Source: Silene latifolia (Eukaryota; Streptophyta; Magnoliopsida; Caryophyllales; Caryophyllaceae). From it: DNA of 64,000 bases. Below, one piece after another: positions 21,457 to 32,380 of this stretch. Made by a program: the position numbers and the translations under genes. Position 1 is the stretch's first letter, and the number at the start of each line of letters is the position of its first letter. Under the pieces are notes generated by a model. That model was not told the DNA's origin and did not search any database. It saw only the letters and a program-made list of their open reading frames with translations. The stretch lies in assembly GCF_048544455.1 (NCBI RefSeq), contig NC_133534.1:87635637-87699636 (forward strand). Direction: 5' to 3'.

Positions 21457-23511
21457 TTGTTGTAAGCAGTAATATCAATATAAAACGAATTCTACACTGC
21501 GAAAAGAAGAAGAAATATATAATAAGCATACTCATCGTTATGATTTAAATCTAATGCAAAACTGTTATAATGCGAAGACTCAAGCATTTATACAATTGAC
21601 CTCCCTCAAGAATTATATAAATGATCCCAAGACTCAATTATCTGTAAATTGATAAGCCAACCTCTTGGCTAATTCTACTGTTAGAATTCTAGGTTGATAA
21701 ATTTCTGTAAATTCTATCTATAGTCCATCATAATCACGAGAAACTCTTCGGATTATAATGTTGAGGTAAAATAAGTCAACACAAACTACTTACCCAACGT
21801 AGAAGGGGTCACATGGAGAGTAGGCAAGGTCTTGTATGCCTACCGACGAAGAAGGGATTCATAGTTGTTTGCCCTTATAAAGACTAGTCTCAATTTTAGT
21901 TTTAGAGGAAGATCCCATCAACTTTATTTTAATTCATTTTAAGTGAACTAATATCTAGCATGCGAGAATGAATAAACTAAGATGATGGTTTAAAATAGTG
22001 TGACATCTTTATGTCCATGATAACTAACATCCAATCTATATGAGTCAATTTTCATGCATATAAGTAGGTGGTTTGGTTTAGGCGGAATATGATGCACTAA
22101 TTATCATGCGATGAAAAGCAACATGAAAAGAAAAACGTAAAATAAAAACAAAGTCTTAGTGTGGCCTATCTACCAAAATGAACATAAATACAACTTTGGA
22201 ATCCATCCTTGGACCCGAGAAGCTTGTCTTGATGTTCCATATTGGTCCATGTAGCGGGAGTGAGCAATCCAATCTCCATCTTTAGTCTTCTCAAAATTAC
22301 ATTTAATAAATTACAAAATAAACCTAGTTACATTCTAATTTCAAAAAAATAATACTAAAGAAAACCAAAGGAGATTCGAGATCTCAAAATTACATCAAGA
22401 TTATGTTTCCATCATTACGAAAACATAATCAACTAAGGCCACACTTGGTAATACAAATTACAACCGATTGCAAAAATACGTAAATTAAACCATTCAACAA
22501 TTCATACAACTAAATAAAAATGCATCAACAATAAATTAATCATTCAAGACATAATTCCTTAATTATGTAGAGTAATTTATCAAAACCACCTATTTTAAAA
22601 TGATCAAAATTATGTGACAATTCCTCAATTACTCACAATCATTCCAATCTTAATACATATTCACTTGTAATATGAATTAATCTAACATTATTTTAAACCT
22701 CTTTAAAATAATTTGGGTATCTAAAATTTGTGAACTTTTTCACAACAAACAATCATACATTATAAATTTAATGTATAATTATTATTGGCCAAAAACAAAC
22801 ATAAAAACGGAAATGATTTTTTTTCTCTCTCGGCATTGTGCCCTAAAAAAAAAACAGTTTTTTTTTTCTTTACTCGGCATTTAGCCCTAAAAAACAAAAA
22901 AACAGTTTTTTTTCTTTCTCGGCATTTAGCCCTAAAGACAAAAAAAAACAGTTTTTTTAATTGCTTTTCACAAAAAAAAAAAAAAAAAAAAAAAAAATTA
23001 TGTGAACAATTTGTTTAATGTTGCTACTATAGCAAGATTGGCATAATCATCAACTTTTAATTTAAACATGGATCCAAACTAGATGATTCCATTTAACCTC
23101 TTAAGATGAATATCTAAATTATGATTAAATCGATTAACCGAATATTTGATTCTTCACAATTGATTTGAACATTATTAAATTAATGAATCATGATTCTAAA
23201 CAACAATTTAAAACCATGTATGCCAAATCTATATAGCAAAAACAAATGAACATCAACAAACAAAGCGATTTCCATTTACATTTTAATTTAATTCTTATTA
23301 AATCAAAACATCTACAAATTTATCATATTATAATCTTAACATATTAAAACAACAATATCAATAAATCAAAATGGAAACAAAGCATTAAAAAAAAAAAAAA
23401 AAACCTCTCGGCAAAAAAACATTTGTCACGGCCGAAAGTTTTTTTTTCTTCAAATTTTTGTTTTGTTTAAATCTATTTATGAAAATAATATAAAATAATT
23501 TCGTGGCCTAT
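21457..23511 (-). other. COPA leader (non-coding)
   Basis: About 2 kb lies between primer site and gag with no gene. It aligns in blocks with the leaders of COPB (43000-44971) and COPC (60975-63366), including a conserved anchor TGGCCAAAA at 22786-22794. Past the anchor lie a palindrome array (22830-22935) and A-runs at 22972-22997 and about 23386-23402. COPC carries a LINE at the point matching about 22529-22548 here, so this copy gives the empty site. Confidence 0.75.
22830..22935. repeat. COPA leader array of TCGGCAT..GCCCTA units
   Basis: Three units at 22830, 22874 and 22919 (about 45 bases apart) each hold a GGC...GCC inverted core (TCGGCATTGTGCCCTA, then TCGGCATTTAGCCCTA twice) and are separated by oligo-A, CAG and oligo-T. 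A single related TCGGC / GGCCGA pair lies at about 23405-23435. Confidence 0.8.
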
Positions 23512-23523
23512 GCTCTGATACCA
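23512..23523 (-). other. COPA primer binding site
   Basis: The minus strand reads TGGTATCAGAGC, the standard initiator-tRNA-Met site of plant Copia elements, two bases inside the LTR edge. Confidence 0.92.
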
Positions 23524-23525
23524 CT

Positions 23526-24580
23526 TGTGGGAAATATCAGTATATTTCATCAAGAAATTTTCGGATTATAACGAAATTATGAAATATGAAATTGCTAGTC
23601 ATAAACGAATTGTAGAAACAAAATAATGGAGATTAGAATTAATCTTCAGTCCTAGCAATTTGGCCTAAGAACAAATATCGAAATCGATATTCTCCTAATT
23701 GTTGCACCCAAGATGCTCCGAGAAATGCCTTTCTTTTGCTAGAATAAGAACCCTAATCTTATAATATTTTTAGGGTTTTGTGATGGGAGAATTTTAGGTC
23801 AAAAACTAGTAAGGAAAAATGATCCTTCCTTTCTCTTATGTAACCGTCCAAGAGAGAATAAGGGGAGGAAGATTTTTCTCTTTTTTTTTTTGTCTTTGAG
23901 CCGTGTAACACCAAATAAGGAGAGAAAAATCTTCTTATTTTTGGTAGTTATCATAATGTATAAAATGTGTATATAATTGTCAATTATCATTTATGACGTC
24001 ATATATTAATAAATCGACACACAACAGTTTGTAGTCGATTTATTAATACCGGTATGTCAACATTTATAATGACAATTTCTTATAATATATACATTAACTA
24101 TAAATATTGCATATTTATAATTTGCTAATTAAATACAACCGTTTACGTTTAATTACGAATTAACATCTTAATTCGTTTAAGCTAACATAATATACATTAA
24201 TTAAATATAACAGTTTATATTCAATTTACGAATTAATAATTAATTCGTCTTAGCAGATATTATTTAATTGTATTAAATAATCGTCTCATCATCTCATTGA
24301 CTAACTTTTTAGTAAAATATATGGACTAACCTTATAGTCATATAAGGCATCAATGTGATTATATTTTCATATAATCACATTTCTCAAACACTTCCTTTAG
24401 GTGTGACTTTTAGGAACCTGTTGATCACCGCCATCAGTATGATAATAACGTCAATCTTCTAGCAAGCCAACCGTTATTAGTAAACAATAATCAACTGATA
24501 AAATACTAAGTATACCCTGTGAACCTATAAGAGATAATTACACGTTATCACACTAACTGTGGAGGACACTAGATCCAACA
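23526..24580 (-). repeat. COPA 5' LTR (1055 bp)
   Basis: It starts TGTGGGAAATAT next to the primer site and ends ...AGATCCAACA, matching the LTR end of COPC (...AGCTCCAACA). The following bases AGGGG (24581-24585) should be the target duplication, but the other side is deleted. Its sequence is much closer to the COPC LTR than to COPB. Confidence 0.88.
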
Positions 24581-24583
24581 AGG

Positions 24584-25905
24584 GGATGTCCCTTCAACCT
24601 ACCCTACCGTGGGGGTTTGGACGGTGGCTCGGAAGAAGTCGATTAAGTCGACTTACGATGATTGCAGGCGTCGTGTGAACGCCCTTCGAGTTGCTGACGT
24701 AAGTTGTTGTTCCTTACTCCGTCGTTTTAGAAATAGATAGCGATATGGTGACTAGGTAGCTTAGGAAGGCCCTAGTCGGTTGAGTAGCTTTAATTTGAAT
24801 GCAGTTTGTAGGGCGGCCTTGGGAACACTACACGGAGGTGCCGACCACTGTCAGGGAGCATTTGCGGCCTTGCAGCTCCCATCACTTGTACTTGGAGACG
24901 GCGATCGAGCCGGTTTGGTACCTGGGCGAGCGTCTAGCTCGTTAGTGCTTTACTGAGACTTTCGTGGTACCGGTCGACCCGCCTAGGGTGTTTTTCCAGG
25001 AGTCGACCCCCGACGAGGTTGAGGAGCACCTTCACGGTCAGGGTGGTGAGGAGCTGTTGCTACGAGACACTGACTACGACACCTTCCGGTTGTCCAGGCT
25101 TGCCTGGTACCCGGTCGAGGTATGTTTTCCTCTGTTCTTTTGTTTCCATTGTCTCCTTTAATAGGAGGGTTTGTTACCTATGATGCGGACCCGAATTGTA
25201 GGGACTCAGCCCCCAGTTTTCCCGGCGGAGACTACCTTTCAGGGACGGGCGGTGAGGAGCTACAGTTGCGCCTGCCGGAGCCTGCGGTTGCTGAGGTGAC
25301 CGATGTTGGCATGGAGTGGAGGTTCATCGTTCTTAGGGTGAATTCCTGACTTGAACATTTTTCCTCATTCGTGTTTTGCCTTGCATTGTATTGAAGGACC
25401 TTTTTGGCTGTAGGTGACGACCGTTAGTCATCAGGCTTAGTGACAGATGGCTAACCGCTGGAGGGCGCTTGCTAGTGACCTGGCTGTGAGGGAGGCTCGG
25501 CTTTCTCAGGTGCTTTTGTGTGTTGTTTATGTGTATTTTGTGTTGCATTTCGCGTTTTGAGATCTTGATGATCTGTATTGAGTTTTGTAGGGTACCGCGG
25601 ATCCGGTGGAGATTGCTCGGGTCCGTGCTGAGTTCGATACAGCCAGGTCGACGATCGAGGCCCACGGGTTGGGGATCACCCATCGAGACCAGAAGCTGAG
25701 GCGTCGTGAGAACGAGCTACGGAGCCGAGACGCGGAGATTGCTTCTCTCAGGGCTCAGTTGGCTGCATCGGAGGAGCTTTATGTCAAGATGGAGCGCGAG
25801 ACGCTGGAGAGTTCTTCGGAGAGGGAGTCTGAGAAGGTGGTAGTGTCCGCGTTGGCGGCGACTCCTCGGGAGACCGGGACTGGTCCGATGAGAGGCGCTG
25901 AGTAG
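24584..25905 (+). pseudogene. RET antisense ORF 2: plant mobile domain-like, spliced, broken
   Basis: Plus-strand exons can be followed through GT-AG introns: up to 24698 (…VGVWTVARKKSIKSTYDDC…), 24805-25119 (RPWEHYTEVPTTVREHLRP…VWYLGERLAR, then VPVDPPRVFFQESTPDE…), about 25165-25340, 25414-25509 (MANRWRALASDLAVREARLSQ) and 25591-25905. The last exon encodes a coiled coil (RVRAEFDTARSTIEAHG…REN…IASLRAQLAAS). The WxxLGERxxRQ-like block and exon pattern suggest the plant mobile domain family often carried by transposons. The first exon is cut by the COPA LTR. A TAG interrupts exon 2 at 24943-24945, exon 3 changes frame, and exon 4 has two stops. The identity is moderately sure and the function unknown. 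Confidence 0.6.
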
Positions 25906-26987
25906 TTGTAGTAGCTTGTCCGTGTGTTGGACTCTTGTTTGTACATATTTACATTTTGCGTGAGGCGGTTTGTATATATGTGTTTTTGGATTGTGGTTCA
26001 TTTTGTGATTTTTTTGCTTTTTTGTGTTGTGTTTCGGAAGAGCGCTGTCGGCTGTCAATTCCCCTTTTTGCTTCGCGCTAGTTCCTGCATCGTTAGTGTA
26101 GAAAACAGGCAACAGGTAGCACATATGCATGAACGCAAATACGTAAAAAGCATTTGATTGAAAACAAAGGTTAACCACGATCCCACGAAGTTAAAAATAG
26201 AAATTTGAAACTTGAAATGAATTTTGAAAATTTTCGCGACAAGTCGTCACGTTTGGACACCGAAAGGAATTGATTTGAAAATTTGAGCAATTAACTCGTG
26301 TCGTGAATTAAATTGCATCGAAATTATTGAAATTGATTTGTAACTCGAAAAATTCAAACTCAAACCGTCAGGGAAGAATTTTAGAAAATATTTTTAAGAG
26401 TATATTTGATTTGATTTTGGTGAGGTCAAGACTCGAATTTGTGAGTGCTTGAATTTTGAGGAAAATTGATGTCGTGTTATCAATTCTCGATTTTTATTTT
26501 TTCTGGGAAAATTGCGAAAAAGCGAAAAAATTTCGGAATTTTAATTGACATAGAAACCGTGTCGGATTTCGTCGCGGATTGGGGCGACTAGCCCTCCCCC
26601 CTTTAAAAAAAAGAAGAAAAATTCGTATGTTTAAAGCTGCGTCATGGAAACCGTGTCGGATTTCGTAAAACGCGAAAACAAGAAAATGTGAGTGTAAGGA
26701 AACACAAAATGTCCTGGATCATCCAGAAGAGGCACGAGCGTTCTGGCGGGAGGTTTGAGGTGTCAAAAGAAAACACAACTTGAAAGAGACAAGTCAAAGC
26801 GGGAATCCTGGGAGAAGGATTAAACAGGCGCGAGCGGCCTAGCGATAGGAGCCAGCTCTCCCTTTTTTCTGAAAAATGCGCTGATTGTTTTTGTATAAAG
26901 AGTGATGTTTGCCCTTCATTGTTTCATCATCCGAAACAAGAAAACATCTCTACAAAACTTCTTCTTCTTCTTTCACAAAAATATTTC
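25906..26987 (+). other. RET region between the two antisense ORFs
   Basis: No gene is seen. It contains repeated phrases such as GAAACCGTGTCGGATTTCGT (near 26553 and 26646) and two copies of the RET motif (GAGGCACGAGCG at 26729-26740 and CAGGCGCGAGCGGCC from 26825). A TATA-like TGTATAAAGAG at about 26892 lies about 95 bases upstream of the ATG of antisense ORF 1 and could be its promoter. Confidence 0.55.
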
Positions 26988-28443
26988 ATGGATGCCTTTG
27001 AGAATGCGTTGCGACAATGGTGCCGGGATTTGTCGCCTCCTGAAAAGTATCAACTTATTTGTATGGGAGTTGGTCAATTGTTGGTGCTCCATCAAGTTAA
27101 GGTGCAATCCTCATGTCTCGAAGCATGCTCTCGGTTTTGGGGTTCGATACATCACGTTTTCGTTTTCCCGAAAGGCGAAATTTGTCCACTTGACGAAGAA
27201 GTTGGAGCCATTGGTGGGTGGCCGGGTTGTGTTCCGGTGCTTCCTCCGACTCGGTTGTGTTACAAGGAGAAATTCCGTTCAATGTTAGGCTTGTTGACAA
27301 GTCAAGTCAACTTCCTTCTCGCTCCACGTGGTGTGGACATGTTAGCTCTTATCAACATCTTTTAAAACCGATTAGACGCCAATGTTTCGGAGGTGTCTAG
27401 GAGAAGGGCTCTTGCCTTTTGCCTTATCCATGCATACCTCTTTATTGATGCTTTGAAGAAGGAGAGACCGAAATGCTATGGTAGCACAACCCTTGTTCAT
27501 GTGATTGAGCAAATGGAGCATGGTAGAGATCCATCATGGTTGGTTCTTGGCGAGATCATCCAAGCTTTGGACAAGGAAGGCCTCTGTGGAGAAGCTCCTT
27601 CATTTGGGTCCCCAAAGATCCTCCAAGTGTGGCTATTGGAGAGGCTAAGGTATGTAGAGCCTCCAGTTGATTCTTCTTCTTATTCATTCCGTCGCCTTAC
27701 CATGAGGAAGAAATTGTACTCGGATAGCTTTGCTTCCACCGAGGCTTATTGGGCCGCGAGATTAGCGGAGGAGGGTGGTCCTCACATCCGTTGCGTGGTG
27801 CCGTGGTGGCACTTGAGCTTTTTCACGGGGTTGCCCACTTCGGGTGCTAGTCCTCGTTCTTTGATGGTGGTGGGTTTGAAGGTTGCTTCCTTCATCTATC
27901 CCGAAAGGCTCATGAGGCAAATGGGGCGTCAACAAAAGGTGCCCACTCAGGATACCCTTGTCTAAGAGAATGTTTTCCGGAACTCCGAGCTTAGGGAAGT
28001 CTTTAAGAGATGGTGGGCCACTCAGCCGCTTTGAGAGGTACCACCCCCCATTGCCACGACATGGGTGACTCCCGCTTATGTCAAGTGGTCAAGAGCTCCG
28101 TCCTTGGAAGAGAGGTCCAAATTTCGTAAGGACGAGGACGTTGACTTAAAGTATCGAGAGGTTGGCAAGGCCAACCGTGCCTTGTTTGAGGATTATGTTG
28201 ATGGAGTTAGCCTCGATGTGATGAGGCCACCAAAGAGGAGAAGCTCGGGTCCCAAAAATGTAGTGGGCCGTGCATGGGCTCGTTCGGTCCGAACATGGGG
28301 TCTTGCACTAGACTGGAGGCCGTTGCCGTTATAGATCCGTTGAGGATCCATTCCGAAGAGGAAATCTGTGTTTGGCGGGCCAACAAGAAGAACAAGGGGA
28401 AGATGTACCCCGGGGGAAAAGGTAAGGGTAGAATGGAAGAATG
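26988..28443 (+). pseudogene. RET antisense ORF 1: DUF7745-like retrotransposon protein, broken
   Basis: The frame from ATG 26988 (MDAFENALRQWCRDLSP) runs to about 28310, interrupted only by in-frame stops at 27363 (TAA), 27963 (TAA) and about 28032 (TGA). After one frameshift it ends KKNKGKMYPGGKGKGRMEE with TGA at 28441-28443. Motifs such as SCLEACSRFW..IHHVFVFPKGEICPLDEE and NFLLAPRGVDMLALINIF fit the DUF7745-type ORF found in Ogre/Tat elements, with VSRRRALAFCLIHAYLF and IRCVVPWWHLSFFTG further on. It lies antisense to pol. The function is unknown. Few changes separate it from an open frame, fewer than in gag-pol. Confidence 0.72.
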
Positions 28444-29290
28444 AAGACCTCCATTACCCACTTTATTATTATGTTGTATTATTGTTGTGAGTTTTTATTA
28501 TGTTGTACTAGCCATGTTTTGTGTGTTTTGTGCTAGTTTTATTATGTGAGGTGTTTTAGTTGACACCTTAGCTTTGACAAGTTGTAGACTCATCGAGCTT
28601 TATTTGTTGTTGAAATTGTAATCCCTACCATTATTAATTAAATAAGAGGATTTCTCGTGTCGAAAATGTGAACGCTTGTTTCTTCCATCCATTTTGTAAA
28701 TGCAATTCGATTTGAGTCGCCCTAAACGTTTGCACTTGGGAATGTGGGATTTTTGGGAGGAAGGGAGAAAGGCTTATTTTTGGTATTTTTTGTGGGGAAA
28801 AGGAAATGTTATTCCCTTTTCTTTTTTTGATGGGGATGGTTTTTTTTTGTATGTGTTTTTTTTATTATAGGAATGGTTGTATCCTTCCTGTGAAGGAAAG
28901 GACTGCCTACGTATCCACCTAGAGAGGTGAAATCAAACCATGATCGTAGTTCGAAATGTTCTGTAAATTTGATTGGGTTTTGTGGTTGTATCCCTCATGT
29001 ATAAGAGGGACTGCATACGTATCCACATGAAGAGGTGAAATCAAACCATGCTCGTAGTTCAGGGGTTTTTCTGAATTTGTTTTAGTGCAAATGGATGTTG
29101 CCTTCGACAGACCAAATGACATTCGAAACAGGCAAGGTGCCACAACTTAGACTCGATTAAACATGCAATTTCAAATTAGAACGTGTGGAGGAACTTGAAT
29201 TGAAAAGGGTTAAGGTGGTTGCTAGTTGTAAAACTAGAGTTGAGGTCGTTGGTTGCTACGGTTCAAGGGTAGTATTTCTTGAGTTTGTTT
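28444..29290. other. RET spacer between antisense ORF 1 and integrase
   Basis: This spacer between convergent ORFs has no gene. It holds two copies of a roughly 78-base hairpin repeat at 28875-28952 and 28983-29060, and T-rich stretches near 28770-28865. Confidence 0.65.
28875..29060. repeat. RET hairpin repeat, two copies
   Basis: The copies at 28875-28952 and 28983-29060 share GGTTGTATCC, GACTGC.TACGTATCCAC and GAGGTGAAATCAAACCATG. Each starts with a 6-bp stem: TCCTTC/GAAGGA (28882-28897) and TCCCTC/GAGGGA (28991-29010). One base pair changes on both sides (T-A to C-G), so pairing is kept. Confidence 0.7.
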
Positions 29291-29299
29291 AGGTTTGTT

Positions 29300-30600
29300 G
29301 GGTTTGTAAAATCCTCCCCGTTTAGGTCACTCAGTCTCACTACGCCCCCCGAAAGTATTTTGTTGACCAGGTATGGCCCGGCGTAGTTGGGTTTGAATTT
29401 TCCCCTCGGATCGACGGGTAGCGGTGCTCGGACCAACTTGAGGACTAAGTCGCCCTCCTTAATGTTCTTGGGTTTGACCTTCTTGTTGAATGCCCGTTGT
29501 ATACGTCGTTGGTATAACTAGACGTTGTGTAGGGCGTTGAGCCGCGGCTCGTCTAGAAGTGTGAGTTGTTCATACCTTTGACGGGTCCATTCCGCCTCGG
29601 GGACTTGACTCTCTAACAAGATACGTAGAGAAGGGACCTATAATCTACCGGTTGAACCGCCTCCATGACGTATGCTAGGTAGAAGGGTGTGGCGCCTATT
29701 GGTTTTTTAATGGAGGTTCGGTATCCCCAGAGTACGAATGGGAGTTTGCTCGGCCAATCGCAGTAATTGTCTTGCATTTTCTTGATAATGGTGACAAGAG
29801 TTTTGTAAGCTGCCTCCACCGCTCCGTTAGTTTGGGGACGGTAAGGGGATGATCGATGTCGTTTGATCTTGTATTTGTCCAGTAAGGCCTGAGTTTCCGC
29901 CCGGTAGTGAGAGCCTTGATCGCTGATGATTTCATGGGGTACCCCATATCTGTAGATGATGTTGTTTTGGATGAACTTGGACACTTGTTTGGCGGTCGAC
30001 TGCATATGACTGTGCTTCTACCCATTTGGTGAAGTAGTCGATGGCGACGAGGAGAAAGCAATGCCCCTTGTGCCTACAGGGTTGACTTTCCTGATGTTAT
30101 CGATGCCCCAAGTCGAGAAAGGCCAGGGCAATGTCATGGTGTATAAAAAGGATGGGGGTATGTGCTGTATGTTGGCGAAGATTTGGCAATTGTGGCTATG
30201 TTTGAAGTAGTTATGGCAATCGGCTTCCATGGTGGTCCAGTAGTAACCTAGCCGCATGATTTTTCGGGTAAGCATCATTGCACTCATGTGAGGGCCACAT
30301 TCTCCATCGTGGACCTCTCCCATGACTTTTTTGGCTATGTGATGGTCAATGCAAAGGAGGAGAATCCCTTGGGGTGTTCTTTTGTATAGTTGATTTTGGT
30401 TCATCACGAATTGTGATGCAAGTAAACGGATGGCTCTTGGTCCTCTTGGGTTAGAGTTAGGAGGGAATTCGTTTTTGGTTTTGTAGTTGAGGATGGCTTG
30501 GTACCAAGGTTCGTAATGGCTTTCCTCGTCGTTGTTGATGGCACAAATGTGAGCTGGCTCACTCCTTCTCTCGACACACAGGGGCATCGATGTCATGTCG
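29300..30600 (-). pseudogene. RET integrase (broken)
   Basis: The zinc-binding part includes GPHMSAMMLTRKIMRLGYYW and CHNYFKHSHNC near 30180-30290. The first catalytic Asp is in TWGIDNI near 30100, the second in IISDQGSHY near 29910, and the Glu zone is TNGAVEAAYKTL near 29820. The downstream part to about 29300 is Gypsy-type integrase C-terminus in mixed frames. The frame changes near 30010, and the reading is lost after VDYRSLLYVSC at 29613. It would integrate cDNA. It lies immediately before the convergent antisense ORF region. Confidence 0.83.
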
Positions 30601-30609
30601 TCAGGTATG

Positions 30610-31020
30610 TTGACGAGCGCGGTAAGGTTTGTCAGGGCATCAACAAATTGATTTTCCTCTCGTAGCAAATGGAAGTAGTCGAATTGGTCGAAGAACTCGG
30701 CCTCTCGATTGATCATTGCTCGGTAGGGAGCTAAGTTGTCCCTTCGGATTTTCTATGATCCGGACACCTGATTGATGATGAGCGAGGAATCGCCGTGGAC
30801 CCTCAGTCTCTTGATGCCAAGTGTGATGACTGCTTGTAGGCCGATGAGGCATGCTTCATATTCAGCGGCATTGTTGGTGACGGCGAAGTCTAGCTTGACC
30901 GAGATCGGAACATGTTCTCCCTCTGGTGATATTAGAAGGATTCCTACCCCGAAGCCTATCAGATTAGATGCACTGTCGAAGTACAGGTCCCATGCGTCTG
31001 AGGCGGCATAAAGGATGTCT
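30610..31020 (-). pseudogene. RET archaeal-type RNase H (aRH)
   Basis: The conserved acidic positions are in DLYFDSASN (near 30985), NNAAEYEACLIGLQ (near 30860) and VHGDSSLIINQV (near 30785). HLLREENQFVDALTNL follows in another frame near 30650. This second RNase H upstream of integrase is the hallmark of Tat-clade Gypsy elements, here and in T1. The break at about 30755 separates the last segment. Confidence 0.82.
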
Positions 31021-31129
31021 TCGTCAGGAAGTGACCATGTGTCGGTCGCTGAATCCTCGTTGACGAGATTTTCTTCCAGGAAATCGGCGACTGCCCTTCT
31101 CTTGAAAACCTTGAGGGGTACAAACTTGA

Positions 31130-32330
31130 GATCAAACCCGGACAGCATGAGTGTCCCCCTAGACAGCCTTCCGTTTAGTACAGGTTTCTCGAAGATGTAT
31201 TTGATTGGGTCCATCTTCTAGTAGATATGGACCGTGTAGCTGAGTATGTAATGCCACAACTTCTTTGTTGACCATACTAGGGCAAGGCATGACTTCTCCA
31301 GTTGGGTGTACCTTGTCTCGTACTCAATGAAGTTTTTGCTGATGTAGTAGATGGCTCGTTCTTCGCCAACGACTGTTTGTGCTAGCATTGCTTCCATGGC
31401 TGCGTCGGTAACAGTCAGGTATAGGGATAAAGGAATCCATGGTTGAGGTGGCATGAGGACAGGAGGCTTGGATAGGATTTCCTTTACCCTGTCGAAGGCT
31501 TTTGATAGTCGTCGTCCCAATCGGTGTGATCGGAGGCGCGTAGCTTCTTGAATATTGGTTCACAAATCATGCTGAGCTTGACAATGAAGCGGCTGATGTA
31601 TTGGACCTGACCGAGAAATCCCCGAATCTCCTTCTCATTCTTAGGCCGTGGCATTTGTTGGAGGGCTTTGATTTTGGTTGGATCAATCTTAATGCCTCTT
31701 GTGCTGACGACATGTCCCAAGAGTTTTCCGGAGGTGACCCCGAATTCACACTTCTGAGGATTTAGTCTCATGTTATATTTCCGCTGACGAGCGAAGAATA
31801 TCCGAAGGGCACTGATGTGGCCGTCCCGTTCTCTTGACTTGACGATCATGTCATCGACATATACCTCTACCTCCTTGTGCATCATATCATGTAGGAGAGT
31901 AGTAGCGGTTCTTTGATAGGTTGCTCCGGTGTTGATGAGACCGAAAGGCATGACCGTGTAGCAATATGTACCCCACTGTGTGGTGAATGCAGTCTTGTGC
32001 ATGTCTTCCTCAGCCATTTTAATCTGGTTGTACCCAGCGTACCTGTCCATGAATTATAGGAGAGCGTGCTCGGCAGTATTGTCTACCTGAATGTCAACAT
32101 GTGGCAAGGGAAGTCGTCCTTTGGACTCGCATTGTTTAGATCCCTGAAGTCAACGCAAACCCGAATTCTTCCGTCTTTATTTGGTACAGGCACAATGTTG
32201 GCCACCCAGTCAGAGTATTCAGACACTGAGATGAAACCGGCCTTGAACTGTTTATCCACTTCTTCCTTGATTTTCAGGACGCATTCGACGCAGATTCTGC
32301 TTCACGGGTTTTGCTCCGGGCTTAATGGGT
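31130..32330 (-). pseudogene. RET reverse transcriptase and RT-linked RNase H (broken)
   Basis: RT: a DLNN…PHVD zone near 32090-32150, MDRYAGYNQIKMAEED near 32045 containing the motif-A Asp, TVMPFGLINTGATYQR near 31930, the catalytic EVYVDDMIVKSRERD near 31850, and LNPQKCEFGV with LLGHVVSTRGI near 31700. RNase H: AIYYISKNFIEYETRYTQLEKSCLAL near 31300. An in-frame TAA (about 32053) lies four residues before DRYAGYNQ, and a frameshift lies near 31500. Motif A and the YVDD box both survive. Confidence 0.86.
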
Positions 32331-32380
32331 ATCCGGTGCACTGCAATTTCACTGTCAATCCCAGGCATATCTCTGTAGGA

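Larger units (their letters stand above)
17056..24580 (-). mobile_element. COPA: Ty1/Copia element lacking its 3' end
   Basis: On the minus strand it has 5' LTR (23526-24580), primer site, leader, gag, protease, integrase, RT and RNase H (Copia order). By comparison with COPC the last roughly 390 internal bases and the whole 3' LTR are missing. The sequence jumps into ATH2 at 17056-17059, where both partners carry AGAC. The family is the same as COPB and COPC. The coding part resembles TNT1-94-type Copia polyproteins. I do not assign a finer lineage. Confidence 0.88.

Noticed and set aside
22972..22997. Poly-A run in the COPA leader as the tail of a retroposed gene
   Set aside because: No inserted body or target duplication flanks it, and the COPC leader has similar A/T runs in the same zone.
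23512..23523. TGGTATCAGAGC sites as fragments of tRNA-Met genes
   Set aside because: There is no cloverleaf around them; each lies 2-3 bases inside an LTR edge, so they are primer sites.
24699..25590. Introns in RET antisense ORF 2 as evidence for an ordinary host gene
   Set aside because: The ORF lies between RET integrase and the lost 3' end, in a position known for antisense ORFs in Tat elements, and has several stops; a captured or host origin long ago cannot be excluded, but a working host gene here is not supported.
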